From positions 1 to 64,000 of the forward strand of contig NZ_QGTQ01000038.1 in the NCBI RefSeq assembly GCF_003182255.1: 64,000 nt of DNA, given 5' to 3'. The DNA is from Paenibacillus cellulosilyticus. Lineage in GTDB: Bacteria > Bacillota > Bacilli > Paenibacillales > Paenibacillaceae. The stretch's first letter is position 1; each line of letters begins with the position of its first letter. The notes under the pieces were generated by a model. It saw nothing but the letters and a program-made list of their open reading frames with translations. It was not told where the DNA came from and made no database searches. This document shows positions 8,206 through 17,345 of this stretch, piece after piece. Made by a program: the position numbers and the translations under genes.

Positions 8206-9354
8206 GTGATCAATAAACTGAAGAAAATGGACTGGGGCATTATTGCGCTGCTGCTGGTCTTCATGTGCATCAGTACCCTGATCGTACACAGCGCAACCTC
8301 GTATGATCCGCGGTATGCCTCCTATGATACAAAGACGGTTATCTTTTATTGCATCGGATTAGGCGTTGTCTTCCTGTTGTCCTTGGTTGATTACCGGTTG
8401 CTGCTCAAAGGCTGGCTGATCTGGTATGGTATCGGACTTGTTCTGCTCGTGCTTGTTTTCTTCTTGGGAGCTGAAATAAACGGTGCACGTGCTTGGTTTA
8501 AGCTGCCGGGCGGGCTGCAGTTTCAGCCTGCGGAGATGGTTAAGATCGTATTGATTATTGGTATTGCGCAGTTGATGGGCAGGCGGCAAGGCGAGCCGCT
8601 GAGGCTGACCAGCGATGTGATGGCGATTGCTGCGTATTCGATCGTACCATTCTTATTGGTCATGATGCAGCCCGATTTGGGTAATGCCATCATCTATATC
8701 GTCATTGTGCTAGGCATGCTGTGGATCGGCAACGTTCGATATTCACATGTTATGATCGGGTTGGTGGCTGTCTTAGGCTTCCTCCTTATATTCGGCACCT
8801 TGTTCAATACGTATAATGATCAGATCAAGACGTATATGATCGACCATAACAAGCTGCACTGGTATGAACGGATCAATGGGTTTATGAATCCTGGCAACGC
8901 GTCGGAAAGGGAAGTATATCAGGCGACCAAGGCGAAGATCGCAATCGGTTCTGGCGGATTGTCGGGTGACGGATACTTGAAGGGTGATTCGAAAAATAAC
9001 GCCTTTATCTCGTACCCATACTCTGATTCTATCTTCGTCGTTGTCGGTGAGGAATTCGGATTCCAAGGCTCAGCGGTGCTGCTGTTGTTATATTTCTTAT
9101 TAATTTACAGGATGATCCTAATCTCCTTCCAGTGTTATGACAAACGGGGGTCATTCATGATTATCGGTATCGTCTCGATGTTTGTGTTCCAAATTTTCGA
9201 GAACGTCGGGATGATGATTGGACTCATGCCGATTACCGGTATTACACTTCCGTTTGTCAGCTATGGCGGTACATCTCTGCTGCTTAACATGATCTGTATT
9301 GGTCTTGTGCTTAGTATTAAGCTGCATCAGGAGAAATACGAGCTGGACACTTAA
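8206..9354 (+). CDS. rodA: SEDS-family glycan polymerase RodA-like
   Basis: A 382-residue polytopic protein of the FtsW/RodA/SpoVE family, peptidoglycan polymerases that act with class B penicillin-binding proteins. About ten hydrophobic helices are visible; the family stretches FQPAEMVKIVLIIGIAQ, MMQPDLGNAIIY and the C-terminal GLMPITGITLPFVSYGGTS are clear. Position after mreBCD-minCD favours RodA over FtsW or SpoVE. GTG start 8206 follows minD by 7 bp with AGGATGAG upstream. A terminator ends the unit. Confidence 0.9.
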   Translation: MINKLKKMDWGIIALLLVFMCISTLIVHSATSYDPRYASYDTKTVIFYCIGLGVVFLLSLVDYRLLLKGWLIWYGIGLVLLVLVFFLGAEINGARAWFKLPGGLQFQPAEMVKIVLIIGIAQLMGRRQGEPLRLTSDVMAIAAYSIVPFLLVMMQPDLGNAIIYIVIVLGMLWIGNVRYSHVMIGLVAVLGFLLIFGTLFNTYNDQIKTYMIDHNKLHWYERINGFMNPGNASEREVYQATKAKIAIGSGGLSGDGYLKGDSKNNAFISYPYSDSIFVVVGEEFGFQGSAVLLLLYFLLIYRMILISFQCYDKRGSFMIIGIVSMFVFQIFENVGMMIGLMPITGITLPFVSYGGTSLLLNMICIGLVLSIKLHQEKYELDT

Positions 9355-9372
9355 TTGGCCATATTGCAAAAC

Positions 9373-9409
9373 AAGGATGACTTTTGATATCTCAAAGGTC
9401 GTCCTTTTT
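9373..9409 (+). terminator. Rho-independent terminator after rodA
   Basis: A 15-bp stem with two G-T pairs (9373-9387 with 9392-9406), TATC loop, then a T run. It separates the mre-min-rodA unit from the next gene. Confidence 0.85.
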
Positions 9410-9476
9410 CGTTTTATCGGCGATAATGAAGCGAGATGTCAATGATTTGATTACGACATGAAGAGGAGAAGAGGAT

Positions 9477-10436
9477 ATGAATATTGTTGTATTGGACGGC
9501 TATACGCTTAATCCCGGTGATTTGAGCTGGGCGTTATTCGAAGCACTTGGCCAAGTTACGGTTTATGACAAGACGGAACCAGCATTGGTTGCGCAGCGGG
9601 CACAAGAGGCGGATGTGGTTCTGACGAACAAAACACCACTGAACGAAGCAACGATTGCGGCGCTTCCGAGACTTCGTTATATCGGTGTACTAGCGACGGG
9701 CTACAATGTTGTAGATATCGCGGCCGCAGCAGAGAAGGGCATAACGGTAACGAACATTCCAGACTACAGCACGATGGCTGTGGCGCAGCTTGTATTCGCT
9801 TATATGTTGGAGCACTGCCATCATGTGCGGCAGCATAGCGATTCGGTAAGAGGCGGACAGTGGAGCCGCAGTGAGCATTTTATGTTTGCGAACTATCCAC
9901 TTATCGAGCTGGCAGGGAAGAAGATTGGTATCGTTGGATTCGGACAAATCGGTCAGCAGGTTGCGCGTATCGCATTAGCCTTTGGGATGAAGGTGCTGGT
10001 GAACAGTCGAACAGAAAAGTGGGTCGCAGGACTAGAGGATGTCCAGTTTGTTAGCCTTCAAGAGCTGCTGTCGGCCTCTGACTACATAACGCTGCATTGT
10101 CCGCTAACGGAACAGACAGCGAAGATGATTAACAACGAGACGATTGGATGCATGAAGCCAACCGCCTTTCTTATCAATACAGCACGCGGAGGACACATTG
10201 CAGAGGACGAGCTTGCAGCAGCTTTGAATGAAGGTCGTATTGCAGGCGCGGCAGTTGATGTCCTATCGGTCGAGCCTCCAACAGCAGGAAATCCGCTGAT
10301 CGGTGCGCGCAACTGCTTAATTACACCACACATCGGATGGGCGACCTTCGAGGCAAGGCAGCGATTAATGGCGATTGCCGCCAATAACTTAGCTCAATAT
10401 AAGGCCGGTCATCCAATCAATCGTGTTATAGGATAG
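9477..10436 (+). CDS. D-isomer 2-hydroxyacid dehydrogenase (glycerate dehydrogenase-like)
   Basis: A 319-residue NAD(P)-dependent D-2-hydroxyacid dehydrogenase. The Rossmann motif GIVGFGQIG is at residues 151-159, and the catalytic trio is present: Arg237 (NTARGG), Glu266 (VLSVEPP) and His285 (TPHIGWAT). The HIGWAT ending resembles glycerate dehydrogenase/hydroxypyruvate reductase more than phosphoglycerate dehydrogenase, and there is no ACT domain. It stands as its own unit between rodA and spoIVFA, a place where B. subtilis has no such gene. Substrate is not determined by sequence. Confidence 0.85.
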   Translation: MNIVVLDGYTLNPGDLSWALFEALGQVTVYDKTEPALVAQRAQEADVVLTNKTPLNEATIAALPRLRYIGVLATGYNVVDIAAAAEKGITVTNIPDYSTMAVAQLVFAYMLEHCHHVRQHSDSVRGGQWSRSEHFMFANYPLIELAGKKIGIVGFGQIGQQVARIALAFGMKVLVNSRTEKWVAGLEDVQFVSLQELLSASDYITLHCPLTEQTAKMINNETIGCMKPTAFLINTARGGHIAEDELAAALNEGRIAGAAVDVLSVEPPTAGNPLIGARNCLITPHIGWATFEARQRLMAIAANNLAQYKAGHPINRVIG

Positions 10437-10471
10437 TCAGGCAATAGTTTCTTCAACAGCCCGTGCTCCGT

Positions 10472-10501
10472 TCATAGTTGTCCATCCTCTGTCATACAAA
10501 T
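10472..10501 (+). promoter_or_regulatory. Candidate sigmaE promoter of spoIVFA
   Basis: TCATAGT (10472-10478), 14-bp spacer, CATACAAAT (10493-10501). This fits the B. subtilis sigmaE pattern (KMATATT, 14-15 bp, CATACANT) with small deviations, and spoIVFAB is sigmaE-controlled there. Confidence 0.5.
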
Positions 10502-10527
10502 AGGACAAGTGAAGGAGGGCGATAGGA

Positions 10528-11589
10528 ATGAACGAGAGGATTCGGGAGAGGCAGAAAGAGCGAATTCGCCAAATTATAGAGCAATCACAGAACAGTCTGC
10601 AGCTGGAGCAACGAACAAAGGATGGCGGATATCCGCTTCCGGCAGAAGCAGTGAACCAATCTTCGCGCTTGCAGACACCTCAACAGCTTCAGCCAACATC
10701 GACAGTGCAAGTCCCTCCGATTGTTCCTAGAGAGGAAGCAGGATCGCTTCCGCCAGTTGAAATGTTGGAGAAGCAGCCTCCCATTCTTGTGAAACGAGGA
10801 GAATATCCGGTAGCTGGACCCGTTCAATATGTTGAACACGATCCTGAGAAGCTGTGGAAATCATCTTCTGCACCATGGCTTGGTCTGAATCGTTCTAGCC
10901 GGGGTGTTACCTACGGTGATCTGGTAACGGAGTATCCTCCTATAGACCCTTCTAACGGCGGCGGTTCTCGTTTCTTGCGTCAGTTCCGGCTGCAAATTAT
11001 TGCGAGCGCAGTGTTGTTCGGAGCCATTTGGGGGCTCTTTCAGTTGAACGGCGGGATGGCTGAACAGGGGCAGACGATTGTGACGGCAGCGCTGACGGAC
11101 GAGTTTGATTTTCAGACCGTAGAGGCTTGGTACGATCGGACCTTTGCAGGCTCGCCGGCCTTCATTCCGCTGTTCGGTGAGGATAAAGAGGCGGTTACTG
11201 CCGTCGAAGGCACGCCTCACAGCACACTGCCAATTGTGTCGCCATTACCGAGGTCCACTTTAATCAAATCCTTCGCAGAGTCGCTCGGTGGTATTGAATT
11301 GGCGGGAGAGCCGGGCGGCGCCGTTGAAGCCGCTGAGACCGGACAAGTTATTCTCGTTACGCCGGACTCGGGTAAAGGTCAGACCGTCGTCATTCAGCAC
11401 GCTGGAGGCCGGCAGACCCAGTACGGGCAGTTGGCTTCGTCATCGGTTAGTAAGGATGATTGGGTAGAAGCGGGAGATGTCATTGGTAAGCTGCAAGATG
11501 GAAGCAGCGACGAATCTGGCATCCTGTATTTCGCTGTTAAAGAAGATGGCCGGTTTATTGATCCGACCGACGTGATCCCGCTTGATTAA
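10528..11589 (+). CDS. spoIVFA: Stage IV sporulation protein FA (M23-fold)
   Basis: SpoIVFA holds and inhibits the protease SpoIVFB in the outer forespore membrane until BofA/SpoIVB signals release it. The 353-residue product has a long basic, proline-rich cytoplasmic part, a membrane helix at about 155-173 (LQIIASAVLFGAIWGLFQL) and a C-terminal LytM/M23-like domain (about 245-353). The metal-binding His residues of active M23 peptidases are missing (QHAGGRQTQYGQL shows only the degenerate motif), so it is probably non-catalytic. Ribosome site GAAGGAGGG; overlaps spoIVFB by 8 bp. Confidence 0.88.
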   Translation: MNERIRERQKERIRQIIEQSQNSLQLEQRTKDGGYPLPAEAVNQSSRLQTPQQLQPTSTVQVPPIVPREEAGSLPPVEMLEKQPPILVKRGEYPVAGPVQYVEHDPEKLWKSSSAPWLGLNRSSRGVTYGDLVTEYPPIDPSNGGGSRFLRQFRLQIIASAVLFGAIWGLFQLNGGMAEQGQTIVTAALTDEFDFQTVEAWYDRTFAGSPAFIPLFGEDKEAVTAVEGTPHSTLPIVSPLPRSTLIKSFAESLGGIELAGEPGGAVEAAETGQVILVTPDSGKGQTVVIQHAGGRQTQYGQLASSSVSKDDWVEAGDVIGKLQDGSSDESGILYFAVKEDGRFIDPTDVIPLD

Positions 11590-12463
11590 ATTTCGCGGCA
11601 TCGTTTGGAGTGTTCACCCGCTTTTCGTTATCGTCATGCTGCTGTCCGCTGCGGCAGGACGGTTCGCAGAGCTTATTACATTGTTCGTTCTCGTATTTGT
11701 CCACGAGCTGGGGCATGTTGTTGCCGCTCGTTCGTTCGGCTGGGTCATCCGAGAGGTGAAGCTGCTCCCCTTTGGCGGTGTTGCCGAGACGGAGGAGGCG
11801 GGTGGGATGCCGACTCGTGAGGAAGCGATAGTGGCAATTGCAGGCCCGATGCAGAACGTCTGGATGGCGGCGCTTGCTTGGGGAATCGGGAAGTTCGGAA
11901 TTGGAGATCCCGCATGGGCGAACGAACTAGTCGAGGCGAATATGCTGATTGCGCTTTTTAATCTCATTCCCATTCATCCATTGGACGGAGGCAAGCTGCT
12001 GCAGTGTTTGCTCGGCCGACTTATGCCGTATCATCATGCGATGGCTTGGACGATTCGGATCAGCATTACACTTAGTGTATTGATTGGTGCTGCCGCACTT
12101 GTACAGCAGTTATGGCCTGGCGGCGGCATTCAGTTAAATTTGCTTACCATTGCATTGTTCCTGCTGGCGACGAATTGGATGCAGCGGCGGCATATGCCAT
12201 TTCTATTTATTCGCTTTCTGATGAATCGGGAGCGTTATGCGCGCAAGCGAATGGACCGAGGAGCTAGTGCGGCGCCAATTGTTGTTAGACCCGAGGCTGC
12301 GCTTCATTCGGTGCTCAAAGATTTTCGCAGAGATGCCGTTCATTTGGTGTATGTCACGACTGCGCGTGGCGAGCTTTTAGGCATTTTGCCAGAAAATGAA
12401 CTGCTGCATGGATTTTTCGCTTCTGCCAATCCGAATCGGCCGGTTGTTGAACTGATCATTTAA
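11582..12463 (+). CDS. spoIVFB: Intramembrane metalloprotease SpoIVFB
   Basis: A 293-residue site-2-protease (M50) that cleaves pro-sigmaK in the mother cell. The zinc motif H41-E42-L43-G44-H45 lies in the second hydrophobic helix, and the third ligand is Asp135 in HPLDGGK. Six hydrophobic segments precede a C-terminal CBS-like domain (about 225-290), which in the family responds to ATP. The start is TTG 11582, overlapping the end of spoIVFA, consistent with coupled translation of inhibitor and protease. Confidence 0.94.
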   Translation: MIKFRGIVWSVHPLFVIVMLLSAAAGRFAELITLFVLVFVHELGHVVAARSFGWVIREVKLLPFGGVAETEEAGGMPTREEAIVAIAGPMQNVWMAALAWGIGKFGIGDPAWANELVEANMLIALFNLIPIHPLDGGKLLQCLLGRLMPYHHAMAWTIRISITLSVLIGAAALVQQLWPGGGIQLNLLTIALFLLATNWMQRRHMPFLFIRFLMNRERYARKRMDRGASAAPIVVRPEAALHSVLKDFRRDAVHLVYVTTARGELLGILPENELLHGFFASANPNRPVVELII

Positions 12464-12526
12464 CCGAGGAATCGTTCGTGCTATAATCGACCTGACGTTA
12501 ATGATTTGGACGGGCAGGTGACGACA

Positions 12527-13792
12527 TTGAAGCAATTGCTGATGCATGGCAGTAAAGAAGGTCTCTATGCCGCAGTGCTCGATAATGGCATACTGGTCGA
12601 TTACGCCTCTCAGCTCCATGATCCTGATCAGCCGGGACAAGTTCAGCCTGGTGCTGTTATGGGAAACATTTATAAGGGGAAAGTTGTCAACGTGCTGCCT
12701 GGTATGCAGGCGGCCTTTCTAGATATTGGTTTATCGAAAAATGCGTTTCTTTACATTGATGATGCACTCCATCCAAACTTAGAGAAACGTGAGAAGCAAT
12801 CGGCTGGCAAGCCGTCCATTCGCGATGTGCTGAGACCGGGTCAGGAACTCGTCGTGCAAGTCGTACGCGAACCAGGCGGCGGGAAAGGCGCGCGCGTCAC
12901 GACGCATATCTCGCTGCCGGGAAGATGGCTGGTGTACATGCCGGAGGCAGCTTATGTTGGCGTTTCACGTAAAATCGGCGATGAGCAGGAGCGTGAGCGA
13001 CTCAGAATCGTCGGCGAACGGATTCGACAGCCGGAAGAAGGCGTCATTATGCGCACGGCCGCCGACGGATTACCTGATGATGCGCTGGCAGATGATGCAT
13101 CTTCATTGCGTGAATTGTGGCAGGCTGTGTCTGAAGAAGCATCGCAGAAGAAGGCGCCAGCCGTTCTCCATCTGGAGGCTGGACTTGTGCATCGAGTGAT
13201 CCGTGACATGCTGGCCGCCGACATTGAGGAAGTGATCGTAAGCGATCGGCAGCTCTATAAGCAGGTTGGCTCACTTGTGCACGCGATGGCACCAGGGCGG
13301 GAGAAGCTGGTGCGCTGTTATGAAGCTAGAGATAATCTATTTGACCACTTCGGCATTAGCCGCCAGGCTGAACAGGCGCTTTCTCGTACGATTCAGCTGG
13401 TCAGCGGAGGTTATATCGTATGGGATCAGACAGAAGCATTAACAGTTATCGACGTGAATACAGGACGATTCATCGGCAGTGATAATCTAGAGGAGACCAT
13501 ATACCGCACGAATGCGGAAGCGGCCGAACTTATTGCGAGGCTGCTTCGTGTAAGGGATGCTGGTGGTATCATTATTATCGATTTCATTGATATGGAGAGC
13601 GACGCGAATCGGCAGCGCATCTCGCAGCAGATGGAAGCCCTGACGCGCATGGACCGCAGCCGCTGTACCGTTGTAGGGTGGACAAGGCTTGGACTATTGG
13701 AGATTACGCGAAAGAAATCAAGGCTCAAAGCACTTCCGTCTGCCGTTACGACATGCAGCAGCTGCGGCGGACGTGGGCTTTTACCACAATAA
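12527..13792 (+). CDS. rng: Ribonuclease G/E family protein
   Basis: A 421-residue RNase E/G-type endoribonuclease. It has an S1 domain near the N-terminus (GNIYKGKVVNVLPGMQAAFL), the catalytic core with metal-binding Asp309 (TVIDVNTG) and Asp352 (IIIDFIDM), and a C-terminal zinc-link motif (C410-S-S-C413-G-G). Such enzymes process rRNA and mRNA 5' ends; B. subtilis itself lacks one but many Bacillales keep rng just upstream of rplU. I chose TTG 12527 (ribosome site GGGCAGGTGA) over TTG 12506. Good family match. Confidence 0.88.
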   Translation: MKQLLMHGSKEGLYAAVLDNGILVDYASQLHDPDQPGQVQPGAVMGNIYKGKVVNVLPGMQAAFLDIGLSKNAFLYIDDALHPNLEKREKQSAGKPSIRDVLRPGQELVVQVVREPGGGKGARVTTHISLPGRWLVYMPEAAYVGVSRKIGDEQERERLRIVGERIRQPEEGVIMRTAADGLPDDALADDASSLRELWQAVSEEASQKKAPAVLHLEAGLVHRVIRDMLAADIEEVIVSDRQLYKQVGSLVHAMAPGREKLVRCYEARDNLFDHFGISRQAEQALSRTIQLVSGGYIVWDQTEALTVIDVNTGRFIGSDNLEETIYRTNAEAAELIARLLRVRDAGGIIIIDFIDMESDANRQRISQQMEALTRMDRSRCTVVGWTRLGLLEITRKKSRLKALPSAVTTCSSCGGRGLLPQ

Positions 13793-13860
13793 AATCTATC
13801 GCTAAACGAGGTCGCTCATCTTCGAATCGCATCGATTGAAGTTTTATAGTACGAAAACCG

Positions 13861-13889
13861 TTGTATTCGCATAATGGGCATGCTATACT
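13861..13889 (+). promoter_or_regulatory. sigmaA promoter of the rplU operon
   Basis: TTGTAT (13861-13866), 17-bp spacer, TATACT (13884-13889). Placed about 135 bp before the L21 start, leaving room for a structured leader. Confidence 0.7.
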
Positions 13890-13894
13890 AATCG

Positions 13895-14022
13895 GGTGTA
13901 TGTTTTGCCTATGGCTAAGCATTGCACAAGGTACCGCTCTATTCAGGTTTACAAGCGCAAGCGCGCAGGCGCATGCCACCTGCTATCAGGCGAGTCTTCA
14001 CTAATAAGGAGGTGCACCATCC
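13895..14022 (+). ncRNA. Candidate L21 leader (ribosomal protein autoregulation)
   Basis: The transcript start implied by the promoter gives a leader of about 125 nt ahead of rplU. It contains GCACAAGGTACCGCTC and the complementary-looking GCGCAAGCGCGCAGGCGC stretch, and matches in position the L21 leader known from Bacillales, which binds L21 to control its own operon. I recognise the location and the core, but could not fold it or score it against a model. Confidence 0.5.
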
Positions 14023-14334
14023 ATGTACGCAATTATTGAAACGGGCGGCAAGCAATACAAAGTTCAAGAGGGCGATGTTCTTTACATCGAGAAACTCGAG
14101 GCTGGCGCAGGCGAAAGCATCACTTTCGATCGCGTTCTTGCCGTTTCCAAAGGCGACGCACTCGTTGCAGGAACACCGGTTGTAGCCGGAGCATCGGTTT
14201 CTGCTAAAGTCGAGAAGCAAGGCCGCGGTAAAAAAATCATCGTTTACAAATACAAAGCGAAGAAAAACTACCGTCGTAAACAAGGCCACCGTCAACCGTA
14301 CACGAAAGTGACGATTGAAAAAATCCAAGCGTAA
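14023..14334 (+). CDS. rplU: 50S ribosomal protein L21
   Basis: A 103-residue protein with the L21 signature: [20 protein letters not shown] at the N-terminus and [21 protein letters not shown]-like ending (here [17 protein letters not shown]). L21 binds 23S rRNA in the large subunit. Strong ribosome site AAGGAGGTG. First gene of the rplU-prp-rpmA unit. Confidence 0.98.
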   Translation: MYAIIETGGKQYKVQEGDVLYIEKLEAGAGESITFDRVLAVSKGDALVAGTPVVAGASVSAKVEKQGRGKKIIVYKYKAKKNYRRKQGHRQPYTKVTIEKIQA

Positions 14335-14346
14335 TCGGTTTGATCG

Positions 14347-14685
14347 ATGATTACGGTCACAATCGTACGGAACGCCGTTGACCGCCGTATCGTATCGTTC
14401 GAAGTTTCTGGACATGCGCATTACGCGAAGCACGGTCAAGACATTGTCTGTGCAGGCGTTTCTGCTGTTACCGTTGGAACGGTCAATGCGATAGAGGCAG
14501 TTGCTGGCGTTACGCTGCCGGCATCCATGCGGAACGGTTTTGTGAGCTCGGAGATTCCGGTTCATGATGACTCGTCTGCTGATGAACGGGTGCAGCTGCT
14601 GCTTGAAGGTATGGCGGTCATGATCGATTCGATACGGCAATCGTACGGGAAGTATGTTGCCATTCAAGAGAAATTCGTACAATAA
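14347..14685 (+). CDS. prp: Ribosomal-processing cysteine protease Prp
   Basis: A 112-residue cysteine protease that removes the N-terminal extension of L27, required for ribosome function in Firmicutes. Catalytic His and Cys are visible in the motif SGHAHYAKHGQDIVCAGVSA. The gene lies between rplU and rpmA, as in all Firmicutes with cleaved L27, and the L27 in this window has the matching extension. No strong ribosome site; start follows rplU by 12 bp. Confidence 0.95.
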   Translation: MITVTIVRNAVDRRIVSFEVSGHAHYAKHGQDIVCAGVSAVTVGTVNAIEAVAGVTLPASMRNGFVSSEIPVHDDSSADERVQLLLEGMAVMIDSIRQSYGKYVAIQEKFVQ

Positions 14686-14700
14686 AGGAGGGAAACCACC

Positions 14701-15012
14701 ATGTTGAAATTGGATCTTCAGTTGTTCGCATCCAAGAAGGGCGTAGGCTCGACGAAGAACGGACGCGACAGCCAATCGAAACGTCTGGGCGCTAAACGTG
14801 CAGACGGCCAAATCGTTACAGCGGGCAGCATTCTCTTCCGTCAACGCGGAACGAAAATTCACCCAGGTAACAATGTAGGCATCGGTAAAGACGATACGCT
14901 GTTCGCTCTGGTCGAAGGCGTCGTTAAATTCGAACGTTGGGGCCGCGACCGTAAAAAAGTTAGCGTATACCCTGTTGCTGAAGCAGCTGCTGTTGCTGCA
15001 GCAGTCGAATAA
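14701..15012 (+). CDS. rpmA: 50S ribosomal protein L27 (with Prp-cleaved extension)
   Basis: A 103-residue L27. The N-terminus [20 protein letters not shown] contains the Prp site (LQLFA/SKKG): cleavage is expected after residue 10, exposing the mature N-terminus that reaches the peptidyl-transferase centre. The rest follows the family ([24 protein letters not shown]). Ribosome site AAAGGAGGG. A terminator follows. Confidence 0.98.
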   Translation: MLKLDLQLFASKKGVGSTKNGRDSQSKRLGAKRADGQIVTAGSILFRQRGTKIHPGNNVGIGKDDTLFALVEGVVKFERWGRDRKKVSVYPVAEAAAVAAAVE

Positions 15013-15029
15013 TATCGCTTCAACAAGAG

Positions 15030-15058
15030 CCCGGCCTGAAGTCACAGGCCGGGTTTTT
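15030..15058 (+). terminator. Terminator after rpmA
   Basis: A perfect 9-bp stem (CCCGGCCTG with CAGGCCGGG), 6-nt loop, then five T. Confidence 0.95.
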
Positions 15059-15170
15059 CAGATTTAAGTATAAGATTCTATTAAGCTTTTTCACTTCATA
15101 GATGAGCAGATCATCCGTACCGTACTTTTATGCATATACCGCTCTACATATAAAGGTGGGTTTATCGCGA

Positions 15171-15908
15171 ATGAATCGGATCGGTTCGGCAAAACTTTAC
15201 GTGTCGGCTTCGCTGCTGCTCCCAATTGTTTGTCTTTTCATTTGGGATGAGGCGTGGTGGCCGATATTAGCTTTCGTCGCGTGGTCCTTGATGGTGCTTG
15301 TTATATGGATTCGACTCGAGCGCAGCGAGCAGCGGAGGCGACAGAGCGCGATTGAACGCGCTGTTCAGACCGCATCGATTCGGACGTTGAACCATCATCG
15401 CCATGATTGGATGAATGATCTGCAGGTGCTGTACGGCTACATCCGGATGAACAAGCAAGATAGAGCTGTTCAGTACGTGGAACGGATTCGAGATCGTATG
15501 GCAGCAGAAAGCCGAATTGCCAAGCTGGGCGTGCCATCTCTTGTCATGTATCTGCAGTCGTTCCGAACGATGACGAATTCGCTGCAGCTAATCGTGGACA
15601 TCGACGGCGAGCTGGACATAGAAGAAATTCCGATCGATAAGGAGACGGTTGCAGTCGCACTCATCGATCTTATGAATATTTATCGAAGCGGTGTTAAACC
15701 AATCATCGGCGATCCTGCACAGCTGACGCTTCGGCTGTCGCGTGATGACAAGGCACTTCATGCTGCCTTATGCTATGATGGTGAATGGAATGACATCGAG
15801 GGTTCGATGCACAAAATAAAACAGCGGCTGAAAAACTCGCCGCTGCAGCCGATCGGTTCGGAGCAGACGCTTAGGGAGCTGCTGCTAAAGGCTGAACTGC
15901 GCGGCTGA
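15171..15908 (+). CDS. spo0B: Sporulation phosphotransferase Spo0B (membrane-anchored form)
   Basis: Spo0B passes phosphate from Spo0F to Spo0A. The conserved helix is clear: H75-H76-R77-H78-D79-W80-M-N-D-L-Q, where H75 aligns with the phosphorylated histidine of B. subtilis Spo0B. The 245-residue product differs from B. subtilis Spo0B by an N-terminal pair of hydrophobic segments (about 10-25 and 29-47), predicting a membrane hairpin. I chose ATG 15171 (ribosome site AAAGGTGGG) over an upstream start at 15102. It precedes obg by 17 bp, as in B. subtilis. Confidence 0.85.
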   Translation: MNRIGSAKLYVSASLLLPIVCLFIWDEAWWPILAFVAWSLMVLVIWIRLERSEQRRRQSAIERAVQTASIRTLNHHRHDWMNDLQVLYGYIRMNKQDRAVQYVERIRDRMAAESRIAKLGVPSLVMYLQSFRTMTNSLQLIVDIDGELDIEEIPIDKETVAVALIDLMNIYRSGVKPIIGDPAQLTLRLSRDDKALHAALCYDGEWNDIEGSMHKIKQRLKNSPLQPIGSEQTLRELLLKAELRG

Positions 15909-15925
15909 ACGGAGGCCAGAGCAAC

Positions 15926-17245
15926 ATGTTTGTAGATAAAGCGAAAATATTTGTAAAAGGCGGCGACGGCGGTAACGGTATCGTGTCTTACCGTCGTGAG
16001 CTGTACGTACCAAACGGTGGACCAGCAGGCGGTGATGGAGGACGCGGAGGTAACGTTATTTTCCGCGTGGACGAAGGTCTTCGGACACTTGTTGACTTCC
16101 GTTACCAGAAGCACTTCAAGGCGAAGCCGGGCGATCGAGGCAAGGTCAAAGGCATGCATGGTGCCAACGCGGACGACATGATCGTACGTGTTCCACCAGG
16201 CACGGTCGTCGTCGATGACGATACGCAAGAAATTATTGCGGATATGACGCGTCAAGGACAAGAGGTTGTTATCGCACGCGGCGGACGCGGCGGTCGCGGT
16301 AACATGCGATTCGCGACATCGAACAATCCGGCGCCGGACATTTCCGAGAATGGCGAAGAAGGCGAAGAGCGTTGGGTAGTGCTTGAGCTGAAGGTCATGG
16401 CGGATGTTGGTCTTGTCGGCTTCCCAAGCGTTGGCAAGTCGACGCTGCTGTCGGTTGTATCAGGTGCGAAGCCGAAGATTGGCGCTTATCATTTTACGAC
16501 GATTACACCGAATCTCGGGGTTGTTGACGTAGGTGATGGACGCAACTTCGTTATGGCGGATTTGCCGGGTCTGATTGAAGGGGCAAGTGAAGGTGTTGGT
16601 CTTGGCCACGAGTTTCTGCGTCACGTCGAGCGGACGCGGATTATTATCCATGTCATTGATATGGCAGCAACGGAAGGCCGCGACCCATTCGATGATTGGG
16701 TGAAGATCAATGCCGAGCTGCGTCAATACAATGAGAAGCTGAGCGAACGGCCACAGATCATTGCTGCGAACAAAATGGACATGCCAGGTGCAGAAGAGCA
16801 GCTGAAGTTGTTCAAGGAGCAGCTTGCTGAGATTGAGGGCGGCGACAAGTATGAAATTATGCCGATGTCGTCGCTGACGCGCCAAGGCGTTCAGGAGTTG
16901 CTGTACCGTGCATCAGATGTACTGGAGACAGTACCGGATCAGCCGCTGCTTGAAGAAGTGAGCGAACTGGCTGAACGTAAGGTGTACAAGTTCCAAGAGC
17001 GCGATCAAATTACGTTCCGCGTATTCCGCGAGGATGAAATTTTCGTTGTCGAGAGCGAAGGCATCGAGCGTCTCATGAGACGTACGAACCTTAACTCCTA
17101 CGATGCTGTAATGCGTTTCGCACGCATTCTGCGTAATCTCGGTGTGGACAAAGAACTCCGTAAGATCGGTGCCAAGGACGGCGACATTTGCCGCATCGGC
17201 CACTATCAATTCGAGTTCTTCGAAGGCACTGACTATATCTTCTAG
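15926..17245 (+). CDS. obg: GTPase Obg
   Basis: A 439-residue Obg-family GTPase linked to 50S maturation, stress response and sporulation start. Domains in order: glycine-rich Obg fold ([15 protein letters not shown]), GTPase with G1 GFPSVGKST at residues 165-173, G3 DLPGLIEGA and NKMD, then the C-terminal OCT domain (about 355-439). Ribosome site ACGGAGG. Co-located with spo0B as in B. subtilis. Confidence 0.97.
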   Translation: MFVDKAKIFVKGGDGGNGIVSYRRELYVPNGGPAGGDGGRGGNVIFRVDEGLRTLVDFRYQKHFKAKPGDRGKVKGMHGANADDMIVRVPPGTVVVDDDTQEIIADMTRQGQEVVIARGGRGGRGNMRFATSNNPAPDISENGEEGEERWVVLELKVMADVGLVGFPSVGKSTLLSVVSGAKPKIGAYHFTTITPNLGVVDVGDGRNFVMADLPGLIEGASEGVGLGHEFLRHVERTRIIIHVIDMAATEGRDPFDDWVKINAELRQYNEKLSERPQIIAANKMDMPGAEEQLKLFKEQLAEIEGGDKYEIMPMSSLTRQGVQELLYRASDVLETVPDQPLLEEVSELAERKVYKFQERDQITFRVFREDEIFVVESEGIERLMRRTNLNSYDAVMRFARILRNLGVDKELRKIGAKDGDICRIGHYQFEFFEGTDYIF

Positions 17246-17270
17246 AAAAGACGGGGCAACCCGTCTTTTT
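17246..17270 (+). terminator. Terminator after obg
   Basis: AAAAGACGGG, GCAA loop, CCCGTCTTTTT, starting on the base after the stop codon. Confidence 0.95.
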
Positions 17271-17345
17271 CTTTTTAGGTGAGCCACAATCTGATTTTGG
17301 TATTAGCAGTACTATTAATTTCGTTTATTTGAATGCTGCATCTAA

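Noticed and set aside
13939-15045. 368-codon minus-strand frame across rplU, prp and rpmA
   Set aside because: Antisense to three certain genes; amino-acid composition is not protein-like.
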